A stretch of 64,000 bases of DNA from Solwaraspora sp. WMMD792 (GTDB taxonomy: Bacteria; Actinomycetota; Actinomycetes; Mycobacteriales; Micromonosporaceae). The translations under genes and the position numbers were made by a program. Shown one piece after another: positions 22,480-31,736 of the stretch (positions are counted from its first letter, which is position 1; each line of letters opens with the position of its first letter). The notes beneath the pieces are model-generated. The model ran no database searches and was not told the DNA's origin. It worked only from the letters and a program-made list of their open reading frames with translations. The stretch is from positions 186,001-250,000 of the forward strand of contig NZ_JARUBH010000009.1 of the NCBI RefSeq assembly GCF_029626105.1. Reading direction: 5' to 3'.

Positions 22480-25400
22480 GTGGTCATGCGTAGCAGCCCA
22501 ATGCCCGGAATGAGCCGACGTGGCCGGGTCACCGTCGGCGTACTCATCGGGATCTTCCTTCTGTTCACCCTGCTCGGCTGGGGGGTGAACGCATGGACCG
22601 ACTGGTTGTGGTTCGAGGAGGTCGACTACACCCAGGTCTTCACCGGCGTGCTGTTCACCCGGCTGCTGCTGTTCGCGGCGGTCGGCCTGGCCATGGCACT
22701 GGTGGTCGCGGCCAACCTGTGGCTGGCGTACCGGCTGCGGCCGACGCTGCGGCCGCACTCGCCGGAACAGGTCAGCCTGGAGCGCTACCGGATGCTGCTC
22801 AGCCCCCGGATCGGCATCTGGATCACCGCGGCCGCAGCCCTGGTCGGCGTCTTCGCCGGGCTGTCCGCGCAGAACCGGTGGAGCCAGTGGCTGCTGTTCC
22901 GCAACTCCCAGGAGTTCGGCGTCACCGACCCGGAGTTCGGCATCGACATCGGTTTCTACGTCTTCGAGTACCCGTTCCTGCGCTACCTGCTCGGCCTGGC
23001 GTTCACCGCCGTGGTGCTGTCGGTGATCGGCGGGCTCGCCGTGCACTACCTCTACGGCGGCGTACGGCTGCAGGGCATCGGTGACCGGATGACCACCGCC
23101 GCGCGGGCCCACCTGACCACGCTGGTCGCCGTCTTCGTCCTGCTCAAGGCGGTCGCGTACGTGCTGGACCGGCGCGGCATGCTGCTGGAGTACAACGAGC
23201 AGGCGCGCATCTACGGCGCCGGCTACGCCGACATCAACGCGCTGCTGCCGGCGAAGGAGATCCTGGCGTACATCTCGATCGTGGTGGCGATCGCGATCAT
23301 CGTGTTCTCCAACGCGGTGATGCGCAACCTGGTCTGGCCGGGCATCTCGCTGGCGCTGCTCGGCATCTCCGCCGTGGCGATCGGTGGCATCTACCCGTGG
23401 GCGGTGCAGACCTTCGAGGTCAACCCGAGCCTGCGGGACAAGGAGGCGGCGTTCATCGAACGGGGCATCGTCGCCACCCGGGAAGCGTTCGGGCTGGACA
23501 TCAGCCAGCAGACGCCGTACCCGGCGACGAACCTGACCCCGCCGGAGAGCCTGGCCACCGACACCGCGGTGGTGCCCAACATCCGGCTGCTCGACCCGCA
23601 GCTGGTCTCCGAGACCTACACCCAGCTGCAGCAGGTGCGTGGCTTCTACGACTTCGGCACCAAACTGGACATCGACCGCTACACCATCGACGACGAGACC
23701 CAGGACTACGTCGTCGGCATGCGGGAGATCAACTACGGCGAGCTGACCGAGCAGCAGAGCAACTGGATCAACCGGCACACCGTCTTCACCCACGGGTACG
23801 GCATGGTCGGCGCGCCGGCCAACCGGGTGGTCTGCGGCGGGCAGCCGTACTTCGTCTCCGGCTTCCTCGGCGACCAGGCCCAGGAGCAGTGCTCCTCGGC
23901 CACCGAGGAGATCCCGGTCGAGCAGCCGCGGATCTACTACGGCGAACAGATGGACGGCACCGACTACGCCATCGTCGGCTCGCCCGGCGACAGCAACGTC
24001 GAGTTCGACCGGCCCACCTCCAGCGGCGGCGAGCAGTACTACACCTACACCGGCACCGGCGGGGTCGAGGTCGGTTCGTTCGGCCGCAAACTGCTGTACG
24101 CGATCAACGAGCAGGAGACCAACTTCCTGCTCTCCGAGGCGGTCAACGAGAACTCCAAGCTGCTGTACATCCGCAACCCACGGGACCGGGTGGAGAAGGT
24201 CGCCCCGTTCCTGACCATGGACGGCGACCCGTACCCGGCGGTGGTCGACGGCCGGATCCAGTGGATCGTCGACGGCTACACCACCTCGGCGACGTACCCG
24301 TACTCGGAGCGGGTGAACCTGCAGGCGGAGACCGCCGACGAGCTCACCGGCCAGGGCACCTTCGTGCTGGCCCGGGAGAACGTCAACTACATCCGCAACT
24401 CGGTCAAGGCCACCGTCGACGCGTACGACGGCACCGTCCGGCTCTACGAGTTCGACGAGAACGACCCGGTGCTCAAGGCGTGGAACGCGGCGTTCGGCGG
24501 CGACCTGGTCATCCCGAAGGCGGAGACGCCGCAGGAGCTGGTCGACCACTTCCGCTACCCGGCGGACCTGTTCAAGGTGCAGCGCAACCTGCTGGCCCGC
24601 TACCACGTCACCAACCCGGCCGAGTTCTTCTCCGGGCAGGACTTCTGGGAGGTGCCGAACGTCCCGGACTCGCCGGACAGCGGGGTCAAGCAGCCGCCGT
24701 ACTACCTGATGACCCAGCTGCCGGAGCAGGACGAGCCACGGTTCCAGCTGACCTCGGCGGTGACCCCGGCCGGCCGGCAGAACCTGGCCGCGCTGATCTC
24801 CGGGTCGTACGTCGACGGGCAGCCGCAGCTTCAGGTGCTGGAGCTGCCCGACCAGACGGCGATCTCCGGCCCGGTGCAGGTGCACCAGCGGATGACCAAC
24901 AACGCGGCCATCCGGCAGCAGTTGAACCTGCTGTCGTCGAACCAGGCGCAGGTGCAGTACGGCAACCTGCTGTCGCTGCCGTTCGGCAACGGCATGCTCT
25001 ACGTCGAGCCGGTCTACGTGAAGAGCAACCAGACCAACGCGTACCCGCTGCTGCAGCGGGTGCTGCTCTCCTACGGTGACGGCGGTTCGTACGTGGTGCT
25101 GGCCAACAGCGTGCAGGACGGCATCCGGCAGCTGATCGAGCAGGCGGAGGCGGGTGGCGCGCCGACGACCCCGCCGGAGGGCGAAGGTGAGGGTGAGGGC
25201 GAGGAGCCCGGTGGCACCCCGACCCCGACCCCGCCGGCCACCGGTGACCCGGGTCTGGTGACGCCGGAGCTGCAGGCGGCCGCCGCCGAGGTCAGCGCCG
25301 CGATCGACGAGGCCCGCGCCGCGCAGGCGGCCGGTGACTTCCAGCGGTACGGCGAGGCGCTGGCCCGGCTGGACGCCGCGATGACGGCGTTCCAGGCGGC

Positions 25401-25482
25401 GCAGCAGGCGGCCGGGGTGGGCGGTGCCCAGCCGCCGACCACCGACCCGTCACCGGGCGCCGATCCGTCGCCGACCGGCTGA
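22480..25482 (+). CDS. UPF0182 family membrane protein
   Basis: A 1000-residue protein with seven or so transmembrane helices in the first ~310 residues (for example VTVGVLIGIFLLFTLLGWGV near the start). A large extracytoplasmic domain follows, up to residue ~880. An acidic and Pro-rich linker (GEGEGEGEEPGG, TPTPTPP) then leads to a helical C-terminal segment (SAAIDEARAAQAAGDFQRYG). Length and order match UPF0182 (Rv3193c). The role is unknown; a transport or envelope function is usually assumed. The GTG at 22480 and the ATG at 22486 are both possible starts, with GGAG upstream. A long inverted repeat after the stop probably ends the transcript. Confidence 0.92.
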   Translation: MVMRSSPMPGMSRRGRVTVGVLIGIFLLFTLLGWGVNAWTDWLWFEEVDYTQVFTGVLFTRLLLFAAVGLAMALVVAANLWLAYRLRPTLRPHSPEQVSLERYRMLLSPRIGIWITAAAALVGVFAGLSAQNRWSQWLLFRNSQEFGVTDPEFGIDIGFYVFEYPFLRYLLGLAFTAVVLSVIGGLAVHYLYGGVRLQGIGDRMTTAARAHLTTLVAVFVLLKAVAYVLDRRGMLLEYNEQARIYGAGYADINALLPAKEILAYISIVVAIAIIVFSNAVMRNLVWPGISLALLGISAVAIGGIYPWAVQTFEVNPSLRDKEAAFIERGIVATREAFGLDISQQTPYPATNLTPPESLATDTAVVPNIRLLDPQLVSETYTQLQQVRGFYDFGTKLDIDRYTIDDETQDYVVGMREINYGELTEQQSNWINRHTVFTHGYGMVGAPANRVVCGGQPYFVSGFLGDQAQEQCSSATEEIPVEQPRIYYGEQMDGTDYAIVGSPGDSNVEFDRPTSSGGEQYYTYTGTGGVEVGSFGRKLLYAINEQETNFLLSEAVNENSKLLYIRNPRDRVEKVAPFLTMDGDPYPAVVDGRIQWIVDGYTTSATYPYSERVNLQAETADELTGQGTFVLARENVNYIRNSVKATVDAYDGTVRLYEFDENDPVLKAWNAAFGGDLVIPKAETPQELVDHFRYPADLFKVQRNLLARYHVTNPAEFFSGQDFWEVPNVPDSPDSGVKQPPYYLMTQLPEQDEPRFQLTSAVTPAGRQNLAALISGSYVDGQPQLQVLELPDQTAISGPVQVHQRMTNNAAIRQQLNLLSSNQAQVQYGNLLSLPFGNGMLYVEPVYVKSNQTNAYPLLQRVLLSYGDGGSYVVLANSVQDGIRQLIEQAEAGGAPTTPPEGEGEGEGEEPGGTPTPTPPATGDPGLVTPELQAAAAEVSAAIDEARAAQAAGDFQRYGEALARLDAAMTAFQAAQQAAGVGGAQPPTTDPSPGADPSPTG

Positions 25483-25507
25483 CACCCAACTGACTGACGC
25501 CGAAACC

Positions 25508-25568
25508 GGCCTCGGTGATCCCGACTTGTCCGCTTTTGTGGGTGGATCAGGGCGGGATCACCGAGGCC
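25508..25568. terminator. 16-bp inverted repeat after UPF0182 gene
   Basis: GGCCTCGGTGATCCCG (25508-25523) and its exact complement (25553-25568) flank a 29-base loop, 25 bases after the stop codon. The long loop and lack of a T-run are unlike a standard intrinsic terminator. Position suggests a transcript end or mRNA-stabilising structure. Confidence 0.6.
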
Positions 25569-25591
25569 AGTCGGTCAGTACGGGGGTCGTT

Positions 25592-25621
25592 TTGCGGCGG
25601 GCTGACGGTATGCGCTAGGGT
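25592..25621 (+). promoter_or_regulatory. Promoter of the initiator tRNA gene
   Basis: TTGCGG (25592-25597) and TAGGGT (25616-25621) are separated by 18 bases and lie 11 bases upstream of the tRNA 5' end. The start point would be close to 25628, which leaves a very short 5' leader for RNase P. Confidence 0.55.
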
Positions 25622-25632
25622 TAACTCATCGC

Positions 25633-25709
25633 CGCGGGGTGGAGCAGTTCGGTAGCTCGCTGGGCTCATAACCCAGAGGTCGCAGGTTCAAATCCTGTCC
25701 CCGCTACCA
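25633..25709 (+). tRNA. Initiator tRNA-fMet (CAT)
   Basis: A 77-base cloverleaf with encoded CCA. The acceptor stem begins CGCGGGG and ends CCCCGCT-ACCA, so position 1-72 is a C.U mismatch. The anticodon stem-loop CTGGG-CTCATAA-CCCAG has three consecutive G-C pairs next to the loop. Both features mark initiator rather than elongator tRNA-Met. The T-loop GGTTCAAAT is standard. It has its own promoter upstream and a strong terminator six bases downstream, so it is a single-gene unit. Confidence 0.97.
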
Positions 25710-25714
25710 CGGTG

Positions 25715-25749
25715 AACGGCCCGCCAGGGATCTCCCTGGCGGGCCGTTT
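25715..25749 (+). terminator. Intrinsic terminator of the tRNA gene
   Basis: Arms AACGGCCCGCCAGGGA (25715-25730) and its complement (25733-25748) are perfect over 16 bases, with a two-base nominal loop. The 3' arm runs into TTTC. It starts five bases after the tRNA CCA end. Confidence 0.9.
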
Positions 25750-25827
25750 CGCGTCTGCTGCTCGGGCCTTCCGCGATGGCTGCTCAGCCCTGTCCGGGCC
25801 GGCTGCTCGGGCCGGCTGGCCCGGCGG

Positions 25828-28800
25828 TCAGCTTGCCGCCTCCCACAGCCAGGTTTGGATCAGTTGCGGGTCGCCCTGTTCGACGGTGAGCTGATTGCCG
25901 ACACCGTGATCGGACAGGTACAGGTCCTGCGGCACCCCGGCCACGACGGTGCGGTTCGCCAACGCGATCGACAGTGACCCCTGGCTTTCGCACCACAGGT
26001 AGCCGTCGGTGTTGCCCCGGAAGCGGTGCAGCGCGACCGGTGCCCCGTCGACGGACACCCCGGCCGGCGCGGCGCTCAGGTAGCCGCCGGCGTTGGCCAG
26101 GTAGTAGCAGTCCTGGCCATCGGTTTGCCCGGCGGGAATGACGCTGAACCGCTGGTTGTCACCGTCGTTCTCGGCGTGCAGGATCGCCGGCGTGCCGTCG
26201 GCGTTGCCGCCGCCGGAGATGTCGACCACCAGGTCGGTCTGCTGCTGCGGCGGGAAGTGGTTGATCTCCCGCAGGTCGGACATCGACTCCTCGCTCTGGA
26301 AGAACCAGCGTTGCTCGGCCGACCCGTTCCAGTCCCGCCCGGCCAGCCGGTGCGAGCCGGGTAGCGCGGTCAGCAACTGGTCGGTGACCATGTTGCGCAA
26401 CGTCCACGTCCCGTCGCCCTGGTAGTCGGGCCGCCAGAGCTGATCCGCCGCCTCGTTGGGCCACTGCACCACCGGCGCGTCCGTCACTGAGCCCTCCTGG
26501 CCCAGAAAGTTGCCGGTGAGCAGGTGGACCAGCCGGTAGTAGGACGGGAACTCCGCGCTCGGGTCCAACCACCACCGCTGCTGGAAACCCGAATGGAACG
26601 GTACGTCGAGGATCTCGTTGTCGCTGCCGAAGCGGTCGATGTCGGCGACGTTGGTGGTGCCGGCGTTGCGCAGCACCGCGTTGCCGGGCGGGGTCGGCTG
26701 CGCCACCAGCTCCGGCGGGTCGGCCGCGGCTTCCAGGACCAGCCGGAACCGGGCCGGCAGATGATCCGACAGCAGGATCTGCGACAGGGTCTCGGAGCCG
26801 GTGACCCGGGGTACGTTGCCGGTGTCCGGCACCACCGCGTAGTCGAGGAACCGCTGCGGATCCCGGGTCGGGTGGGTCGGCGTCGGCGGGGCGTGCACCC
26901 GGAACTGCCCGGCGGGCAGCGCGTTGGCCAGGTTGTCCGGATCACGGTTGAAGTCGCCCATCGCGACCCAGTCCAGCGGCTGGTTGCCCGGCCCGGCGGT
27001 GAGCATCCGCTGCCGGATCGCGCCGAGCAGTCCCGGCATGTCGTTTCCGTTGCCGGAGAACCCGTGCACGGTGAAGAAGACCGTGCCGCCGACGTTCACC
27101 CCCAGCGCCGGCCGGCCGCCCATCGGCGAGGCGACCACGAAGATCCCGTCCGCGGGCACCTGGTGGCGGGTGGCGACGGCCAGGTTGACCCGGCCCGGCC
27201 CGTTCGCCGAGGTGTCCGTGTGCAGCCAGTAGAGGTAGCCCTGGGGGCGGCGGGCGGTCCCACCGTGGCGGTACTCCCGCACCGGCGGGAACGTCCCGTC
27301 GGCCCGCTGGAAGTCGACCTGCTGGTGGTCGGTCGGCGGCCCGGCACTGGGCGGTGGCGCACCGGCCTCCTGCAACGCGATCACCGTGGCGCCGCCCACG
27401 GCCAGCGGCAGGACTCCGTTGACGTACTTGTCCTCGTATTCGCCGTCCTGGCCGGTCCAGCCGCCGGACGTGCCGGCACCCTGCATGTTCCAGGTGGCCG
27501 CCTGGCGGACCTCCTCGATGCGGGGTTCGAGCTGCCCGACGTCGTTCAGGAACAGTGACGGGTGGCGGTACCCGGTGGCGGCGACGACGCCCTGCCCGCC
27601 CGTGTAGTCGAGGGTCTCCCGACCCGACCAGTCGGGGATCACCGACCCGGCTGCGCTCAGGTGGCGGAACCGGCGCGGGTGGGCCGGGTCGGAGCCGAAC
27701 TGGTAGATCGTGTCTCCCGGGTCGGTGGTGCCGGTCACCGAGTACGGCTCGTACGTCACGTACGGACCGCCGGGGGTGAGTTGTTTGGACAGTTCGTTGT
27801 GGTAGAAGACGTTCTGCGGCCCGGCCGACCCGGACCACTTGATCGCCTTCGGCCCGGCCGCCCACCAGATCGGATACCAGGTGCCTTCGTCGACCTGGCC
27901 GCCCTCGCCACCGCAGTTGGCGGTGCAGCTACCCGAACTGTGCTCGTACGGCACCCGCACGGTGTTGCCCTCGAACAGGTTGTACCGTTCCCAGCCGCCG
28001 TGCAGGTTCAGGTCGGAGTCGAGGTCGTTGCGGAACACCACGTTGCCGCTGGCCGACCACTGGAAGGTGAAGTGCCGCAGGTTACGGCTGGTGTTGTACG
28101 CGTACAGCGAGTCCCAGACGCGGCTGCCGCGCAGGTAGCCGTTGCCGCCCTTGCCTTTGTTCCACGCCCCGTCGAAGGTGTTGTCCTCGATCTGCAGGTT
28201 GCGGGCGACCTCGGTGACCACCGGGTGGGATCCGGTCATCGTGCCGGACAGGCCACGGACCCAGCTGTTGGCCGCCCATTTGAACAGCACCCCGTTCATG
28301 GCGTACTCGGGGGCGAGGTTGCCGTAGTTGTGGACCGCGTCGGTCGGGTCGAGGGCGTACGTGCCGCCGCCGAGCTTGGGCAGCCCGGTCATCTCCTGGG
28401 TGAAGGCGAAGTTCTCCAGCCCGACGCCCTCGACCGCGGTCAGCGGGGTGACCTTGCTGGCGAACGGTGTCTCGGTCAGCAGCGGCGGCGAGCCGTCGGA
28501 GACCGAGTCGACCGGCAGGTCGTACTCCAGCGGTCGGTCCAGGGTGATTGTCTTGGCGGACGTGTCCACCCGGGTCACCCGGAACATCTGCTGTCGCATA
28601 TGGAGGTTCTCCATCATGCTGGCGTGTTCGGCGTAGGTGACGCCCTGCTGTTCGTAGAAGTTGATGCTGTTGGCCGCGCCGACCCAGACGTAGCCGCCGG
28701 CCGAGAACTTCGACATGTTGGTGTTGCCGGCCAGATGGATGACGGTCTGTCCGGCGCGGGCGGAGAATCCAGGGTCGTCGCTGCGGCCGGCCAGCTTCTG

Positions 28801-29583
28801 TCCGGAGACCCAGTGCTGGTTGACGGATCCCTCGAACAGGTCCTTGCGGTTGGCCGGCGCCGCCTGCCACTCGTCCTGGTAGCGGCTGGCCACCTGGCGG
28901 GTCTGCACCTTGAACAGGGCCCGGCCCGGCCAGATCCAGCCGCCCTTGCCGACGTCGTTGCCGCTGCCGTAGCTCATTCCGTTCGGCTCCCAGCGGCTGC
29001 CGTCGCTGCTGAGGGTGTCGTATCGGGTGTCGGTGTCTGGTCGGAACACCACCTGGGTGCCGCCAACACCGGCTCCCTGGCCGCGCAGGATCAGGAAGTT
29101 CGCGTCGACGTAGATCTGCCGGGACACGTCTATCCGGCCGGCCGGCAGGCTGATCAGTGACAGCCGGCGGTGGTTGGCCGACGGCGAGCAGACGTCGCGG
29201 ACGTGATCGATGGCGGCCTGCAGGCCGGCGCTGTCGTCGAGGCCGTCGTCGGCGATCACGCCGAACTCACCGGCCAACCGGCTGGGGTCGAGGCGGCAGG
29301 CCGCGTCGGTGGTCGTCAGGTGGTCGCCGGGCAGCGGCTGCCCACCCTGGTAGCCCACCCGCGACCAGTCGGGCAGCCCGTCGAGGCCGCCGCTGATCCG
29401 GTTGACCATGCTCAGGTTCGGGCGACTGGTGGACTGCGGGCCGTTCGCGGTCGCGGCGGTGCCGACGGTGGCCGCGCCGGCGGCGGTCGCCGGCGGGCCG
29501 GCCTGCGCCATCAGCGGCGGGCTCCACGTCGGACTGGTGAGCGCGGCCGCGAGTACGGCGGCCAGCAGCAAGCGGTGTGTCAT
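25828..29583 (-). CDS. Secreted beta-helix / CdtB-like nuclease / ricin-lectin fusion protein
   Basis: A 1251-residue protein with a signal peptide (MTHRLLLAAVLAAALTSP). Residues ~90-640 resemble pectate-lyase-like beta-helix proteins (DDSAGLQAAIDHV, LRGQGAGVGGT, repeated Asn/Phe turns). Residues ~695-950 form an endonuclease/exonuclease/phosphatase domain of cytolethal distending toxin B type. TWNMQGAG, LQEAGAPP (Glu739), FFTVHGFSG (His840), MGDFNRD (Asp877, Asn879), FLDYAV and LLSDHLP (Asp940, His941) keep all expected catalytic residues. Residues ~1000-1250 look like ricin-type beta-trefoil repeats (EQRWFFQ, NQRFSV). In CDT toxins the lectins are separate subunits (CdtA, CdtC); here they are in cis. 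The target may be nucleic acid or phosphoinositide. An upstream ATG at 29622 is an alternative start. Confidence 0.8.
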   Translation of the reverse strand: MTHRLLLAAVLAAALTSPTWSPPLMAQAGPPATAAGAATVGTAATANGPQSTSRPNLSMVNRISGGLDGLPDWSRVGYQGGQPLPGDHLTTTDAACRLDPSRLAGEFGVIADDGLDDSAGLQAAIDHVRDVCSPSANHRRLSLISLPAGRIDVSRQIYVDANFLILRGQGAGVGGTQVVFRPDTDTRYDTLSSDGSRWEPNGMSYGSGNDVGKGGWIWPGRALFKVQTRQVASRYQDEWQAAPANRKDLFEGSVNQHWVSGQKLAGRSDDPGFSARAGQTVIHLAGNTNMSKFSAGGYVWVGAANSINFYEQQGVTYAEHASMMENLHMRQQMFRVTRVDTSAKTITLDRPLEYDLPVDSVSDGSPPLLTETPFASKVTPLTAVEGVGLENFAFTQEMTGLPKLGGGTYALDPTDAVHNYGNLAPEYAMNGVLFKWAANSWVRGLSGTMTGSHPVVTEVARNLQIEDNTFDGAWNKGKGGNGYLRGSRVWDSLYAYNTSRNLRHFTFQWSASGNVVFRNDLDSDLNLHGGWERYNLFEGNTVRVPYEHSSGSCTANCGGEGGQVDEGTWYPIWWAAGPKAIKWSGSAGPQNVFYHNELSKQLTPGGPYVTYEPYSVTGTTDPGDTIYQFGSDPAHPRRFRHLSAAGSVIPDWSGRETLDYTGGQGVVAATGYRHPSLFLNDVGQLEPRIEEVRQAATWNMQGAGTSGGWTGQDGEYEDKYVNGVLPLAVGGATVIALQEAGAPPPSAGPPTDHQQVDFQRADGTFPPVREYRHGGTARRPQGYLYWLHTDTSANGPGRVNLAVATRHQVPADGIFVVASPMGGRPALGVNVGGTVFFTVHGFSGNGNDMPGLLGAIRQRMLTAGPGNQPLDWVAMGDFNRDPDNLANALPAGQFRVHAPPTPTHPTRDPQRFLDYAVVPDTGNVPRVTGSETLSQILLSDHLPARFRLVLEAAADPPELVAQPTPPGNAVLRNAGTTNVADIDRFGSDNEILDVPFHSGFQQRWWLDPSAEFPSYYRLVHLLTGNFLGQEGSVTDAPVVQWPNEAADQLWRPDYQGDGTWTLRNMVTDQLLTALPGSHRLAGRDWNGSAEQRWFFQSEESMSDLREINHFPPQQQTDLVVDISGGGNADGTPAILHAENDGDNQRFSVIPAGQTDGQDCYYLANAGGYLSAAPAGVSVDGAPVALHRFRGNTDGYLWCESQGSLSIALANRTVVAGVPQDLYLSDHGVGNQLTVEQGDPQLIQTWLWEAAS

Positions 29584-29687
29584 CACCCGGCCAGCCTCGC
29601 TCGACAACTGCCTGTGAGTCATCAGTGGCGGTGTGTGTTATTCGCCATCTGTCGATCTCTGCTTTTGCCCTGGTCCGGTCCGTTGGC

Positions 29688-31631
29688 TCATGGTGTGCCC
29701 TTGTCGCCCTCCTGAACCGGTTCGTCGGGCTGACCGTCGACCGACCGATTCGCCAGGTGCGCCGCCAGCAGTGCACGGGGGATCTCCATGGTGATGTCGC
29801 CGGCCCGGTCCGGACTGCGTACCTCCGCGATCGTCGCCGGTCCGTCGTCGGTTTCGCCGTCGCGTGTGGGCGCCGGGCGGGAGCGCAGGCGCAGGTCCCG
29901 CCGCCACAGCACGACCGGCAGCAGACAGACCAGCAACGCCACCCCGGGCCAGAGCAGCGACGGCAGGCTGGCGTAGTCGCGGGCGACGGCGACCGCGACC
30001 GCCGTGGCGAGCACCAGCAACCAGCCCAGGTGCGCCCGGAACGTGTACAGGCCGTCGCTGCTGCTGTGCGCCCCTTTCGGGGTGACCACGAACCGGGCCG
30101 GCCGGCGCAGCAGCGTACTCACCAACTGCCCGGCGTAGATCGGCGCGGAGATGATCGACATCAGCATGCCCTTGAGGCCGCGGGAGCCGGGTGCCTCGTA
30201 CGGGCTGACGTTGTACCGCCGGTTGTGCAGGTAGAGCCAGAGCGAGAAGGCGGTCGCGTCGGTGTAGAGGGCGAACCAGATCTGCGGTGAAATCGTCATG
30301 CCGCTGACGCCGAGCGCCAGGAACAGCACGGCGTTGACGATGCCGAGCAGCCAGGCGACGGCCATCGACGGGTAGAAGGTGGTGATCAGCGTGTAGTGCA
30401 GCATCCCGCCGGCGGACAGCCGGGGGAAGTGCCGCCAGTAGCGGCCGACCAGCAGTTGGAAGGTGCCCCGCGACCAGCGCCGCTGCTGCGAAAAGTAGTC
30501 GCTCCAACTGGCCGGGCCGTCGCCGGCGGACAGCACGTCCGGGGTGTACACCGACTTCCACCGCCGACCCGTCGACGGGTTGCGGGTGGTGTGCACAGCC
30601 AGCCCGGTCGCCATGTCCTCGGTGATCGAGTCGGCCAGCCCGCCGACGCTGCGCAACGCGCTGATCCGTACCGCGTTGTTGGTGCCGACCAGCATCGACG
30701 TGCCGTACGCGTTCGCGGCCCGCTGGATGACGCTGTGGAACGGGAACTGCTGCGACTCGGCGGCCCGGGTGACGAACGACTCGCCGTTCTTGTAGCACTG
30801 CGGGCCGACGACGTACGCCACGTCCGGGTCGCGGAAGTAGCCGAGGATCCGTTCGGCGAAGTTGGCCAGCGGCACGTGGTCGGGGTCGACGGACAGGAAC
30901 ACGTCGTAGCGGTCGCCGTGTGCGTCGACCCAGGCGTTGTAGTTGCCGTGTTTGGTCCGGGCCCGGAACGGCCCGCGACGCTGGTTGTACCGCTCGACAC
31001 CGTTGCGGGTGAAGTGCCGGATGCCGAGTTCGTCGCAGACCGCCTTGACCTCGTCGTCGTCGCCTTCGTCGAGCAGCCAGATGTCGAAGACGCCCCGGTG
31101 GCGGATCCGCTTCGCCGCGCGCAGCGTGTCGCGTACCACCGCGATCGGCTCCTTGCTCGGCACGATCGTGGTGAGGAAGGCGACCCGCAGCCCCCGGGGT
31201 GGGACGACCGGCACCGGATCCCGCGCGATCACCGAGGCCAGCGACAACGACAGTACGTTGACCAGCCGCAACGCCTCGACGATGGCGATCGAGCAGATGA
31301 CGAAGATGTTGGCGACCCGGGCCGCCTCGGCTACCGGCCCGGGGTTGGTGTCGGCGAAATGCCCCGGCTGCAGCAGCCAGACGAAGAAGAACACCTCGAA
31401 GCAGATGTTCGCCAGCGCGATCGCCACCGCGGTGACGATCCGCCGGTTGCCGTGCGCCCCGTGCAGGCTGCGGTAGCGCACCCGGTAGGGCGCGTCGCCC
31501 GGCGGCTCGTTCAGCGGGCCGGCGAGTCGGCTATAGGATTCGAGCCGAGCCCAGGACCGGCCGTACACCGGGATGTCGAATTGTTCCGCCACAAGCCGTA
31601 AGCCGCCCCGCAGTCGCGCCCACCGGCCCAC
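29688..31631 (-). CDS. cslA: Cellulose synthase-like family 2 glycosyltransferase
   Basis: A 647-residue integral membrane protein with N-terminal helices (ICFEVFFFVWLL, VANIFVICSIAIVEAL), a cytosolic GT2 domain and C-terminal helices. GT2 motifs are DEGDDD (188-193), DPDH (249-252), TEDM (337-340) and QQRRW (382-386), the signature of processive beta-glucan synthases. In Streptomyces, CslA makes a beta-(1,4)-glucan at hyphal tips together with GlxA and the endoglucanase CslZ, and homologues of both partners follow here. The GTG at 31631 lacks a strong ribosome site; a GTG 13 codons in is possible. It is divergent from the GH6 gene, with 105 bases between them. Confidence 0.9.
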   Translation of the reverse strand: MGRWARLRGGLRLVAEQFDIPVYGRSWARLESYSRLAGPLNEPPGDAPYRVRYRSLHGAHGNRRIVTAVAIALANICFEVFFFVWLLQPGHFADTNPGPVAEAARVANIFVICSIAIVEALRLVNVLSLSLASVIARDPVPVVPPRGLRVAFLTTIVPSKEPIAVVRDTLRAAKRIRHRGVFDIWLLDEGDDDEVKAVCDELGIRHFTRNGVERYNQRRGPFRARTKHGNYNAWVDAHGDRYDVFLSVDPDHVPLANFAERILGYFRDPDVAYVVGPQCYKNGESFVTRAAESQQFPFHSVIQRAANAYGTSMLVGTNNAVRISALRSVGGLADSITEDMATGLAVHTTRNPSTGRRWKSVYTPDVLSAGDGPASWSDYFSQQRRWSRGTFQLLVGRYWRHFPRLSAGGMLHYTLITTFYPSMAVAWLLGIVNAVLFLALGVSGMTISPQIWFALYTDATAFSLWLYLHNRRYNVSPYEAPGSRGLKGMLMSIISAPIYAGQLVSTLLRRPARFVVTPKGAHSSSDGLYTFRAHLGWLLVLATAVAVAVARDYASLPSLLWPGVALLVCLLPVVLWRRDLRLRSRPAPTRDGETDDGPATIAEVRSPDRAGDITMEIPRALLAAHLANRSVDGQPDEPVQEGDKGTP

Positions 31632-31736
31632 GCCCGGCCGCTGGTTTCGACGATCCTAGGCACCGGGAAGGCCTGCCCGGATCAGCCGGTTGAGCTAGTC
31701 TCGGCCGTGCTTTGCGCCAGTGACGGAGGACGAACG

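Noticed and set aside
22474-24885. 803-codon frame antisense to the UPF0182 gene
   Set aside because: High-GC coding DNA commonly leaves long antisense frames; the translation is His/Val/Arg-rich with no domain, while the sense strand is a clear family match.
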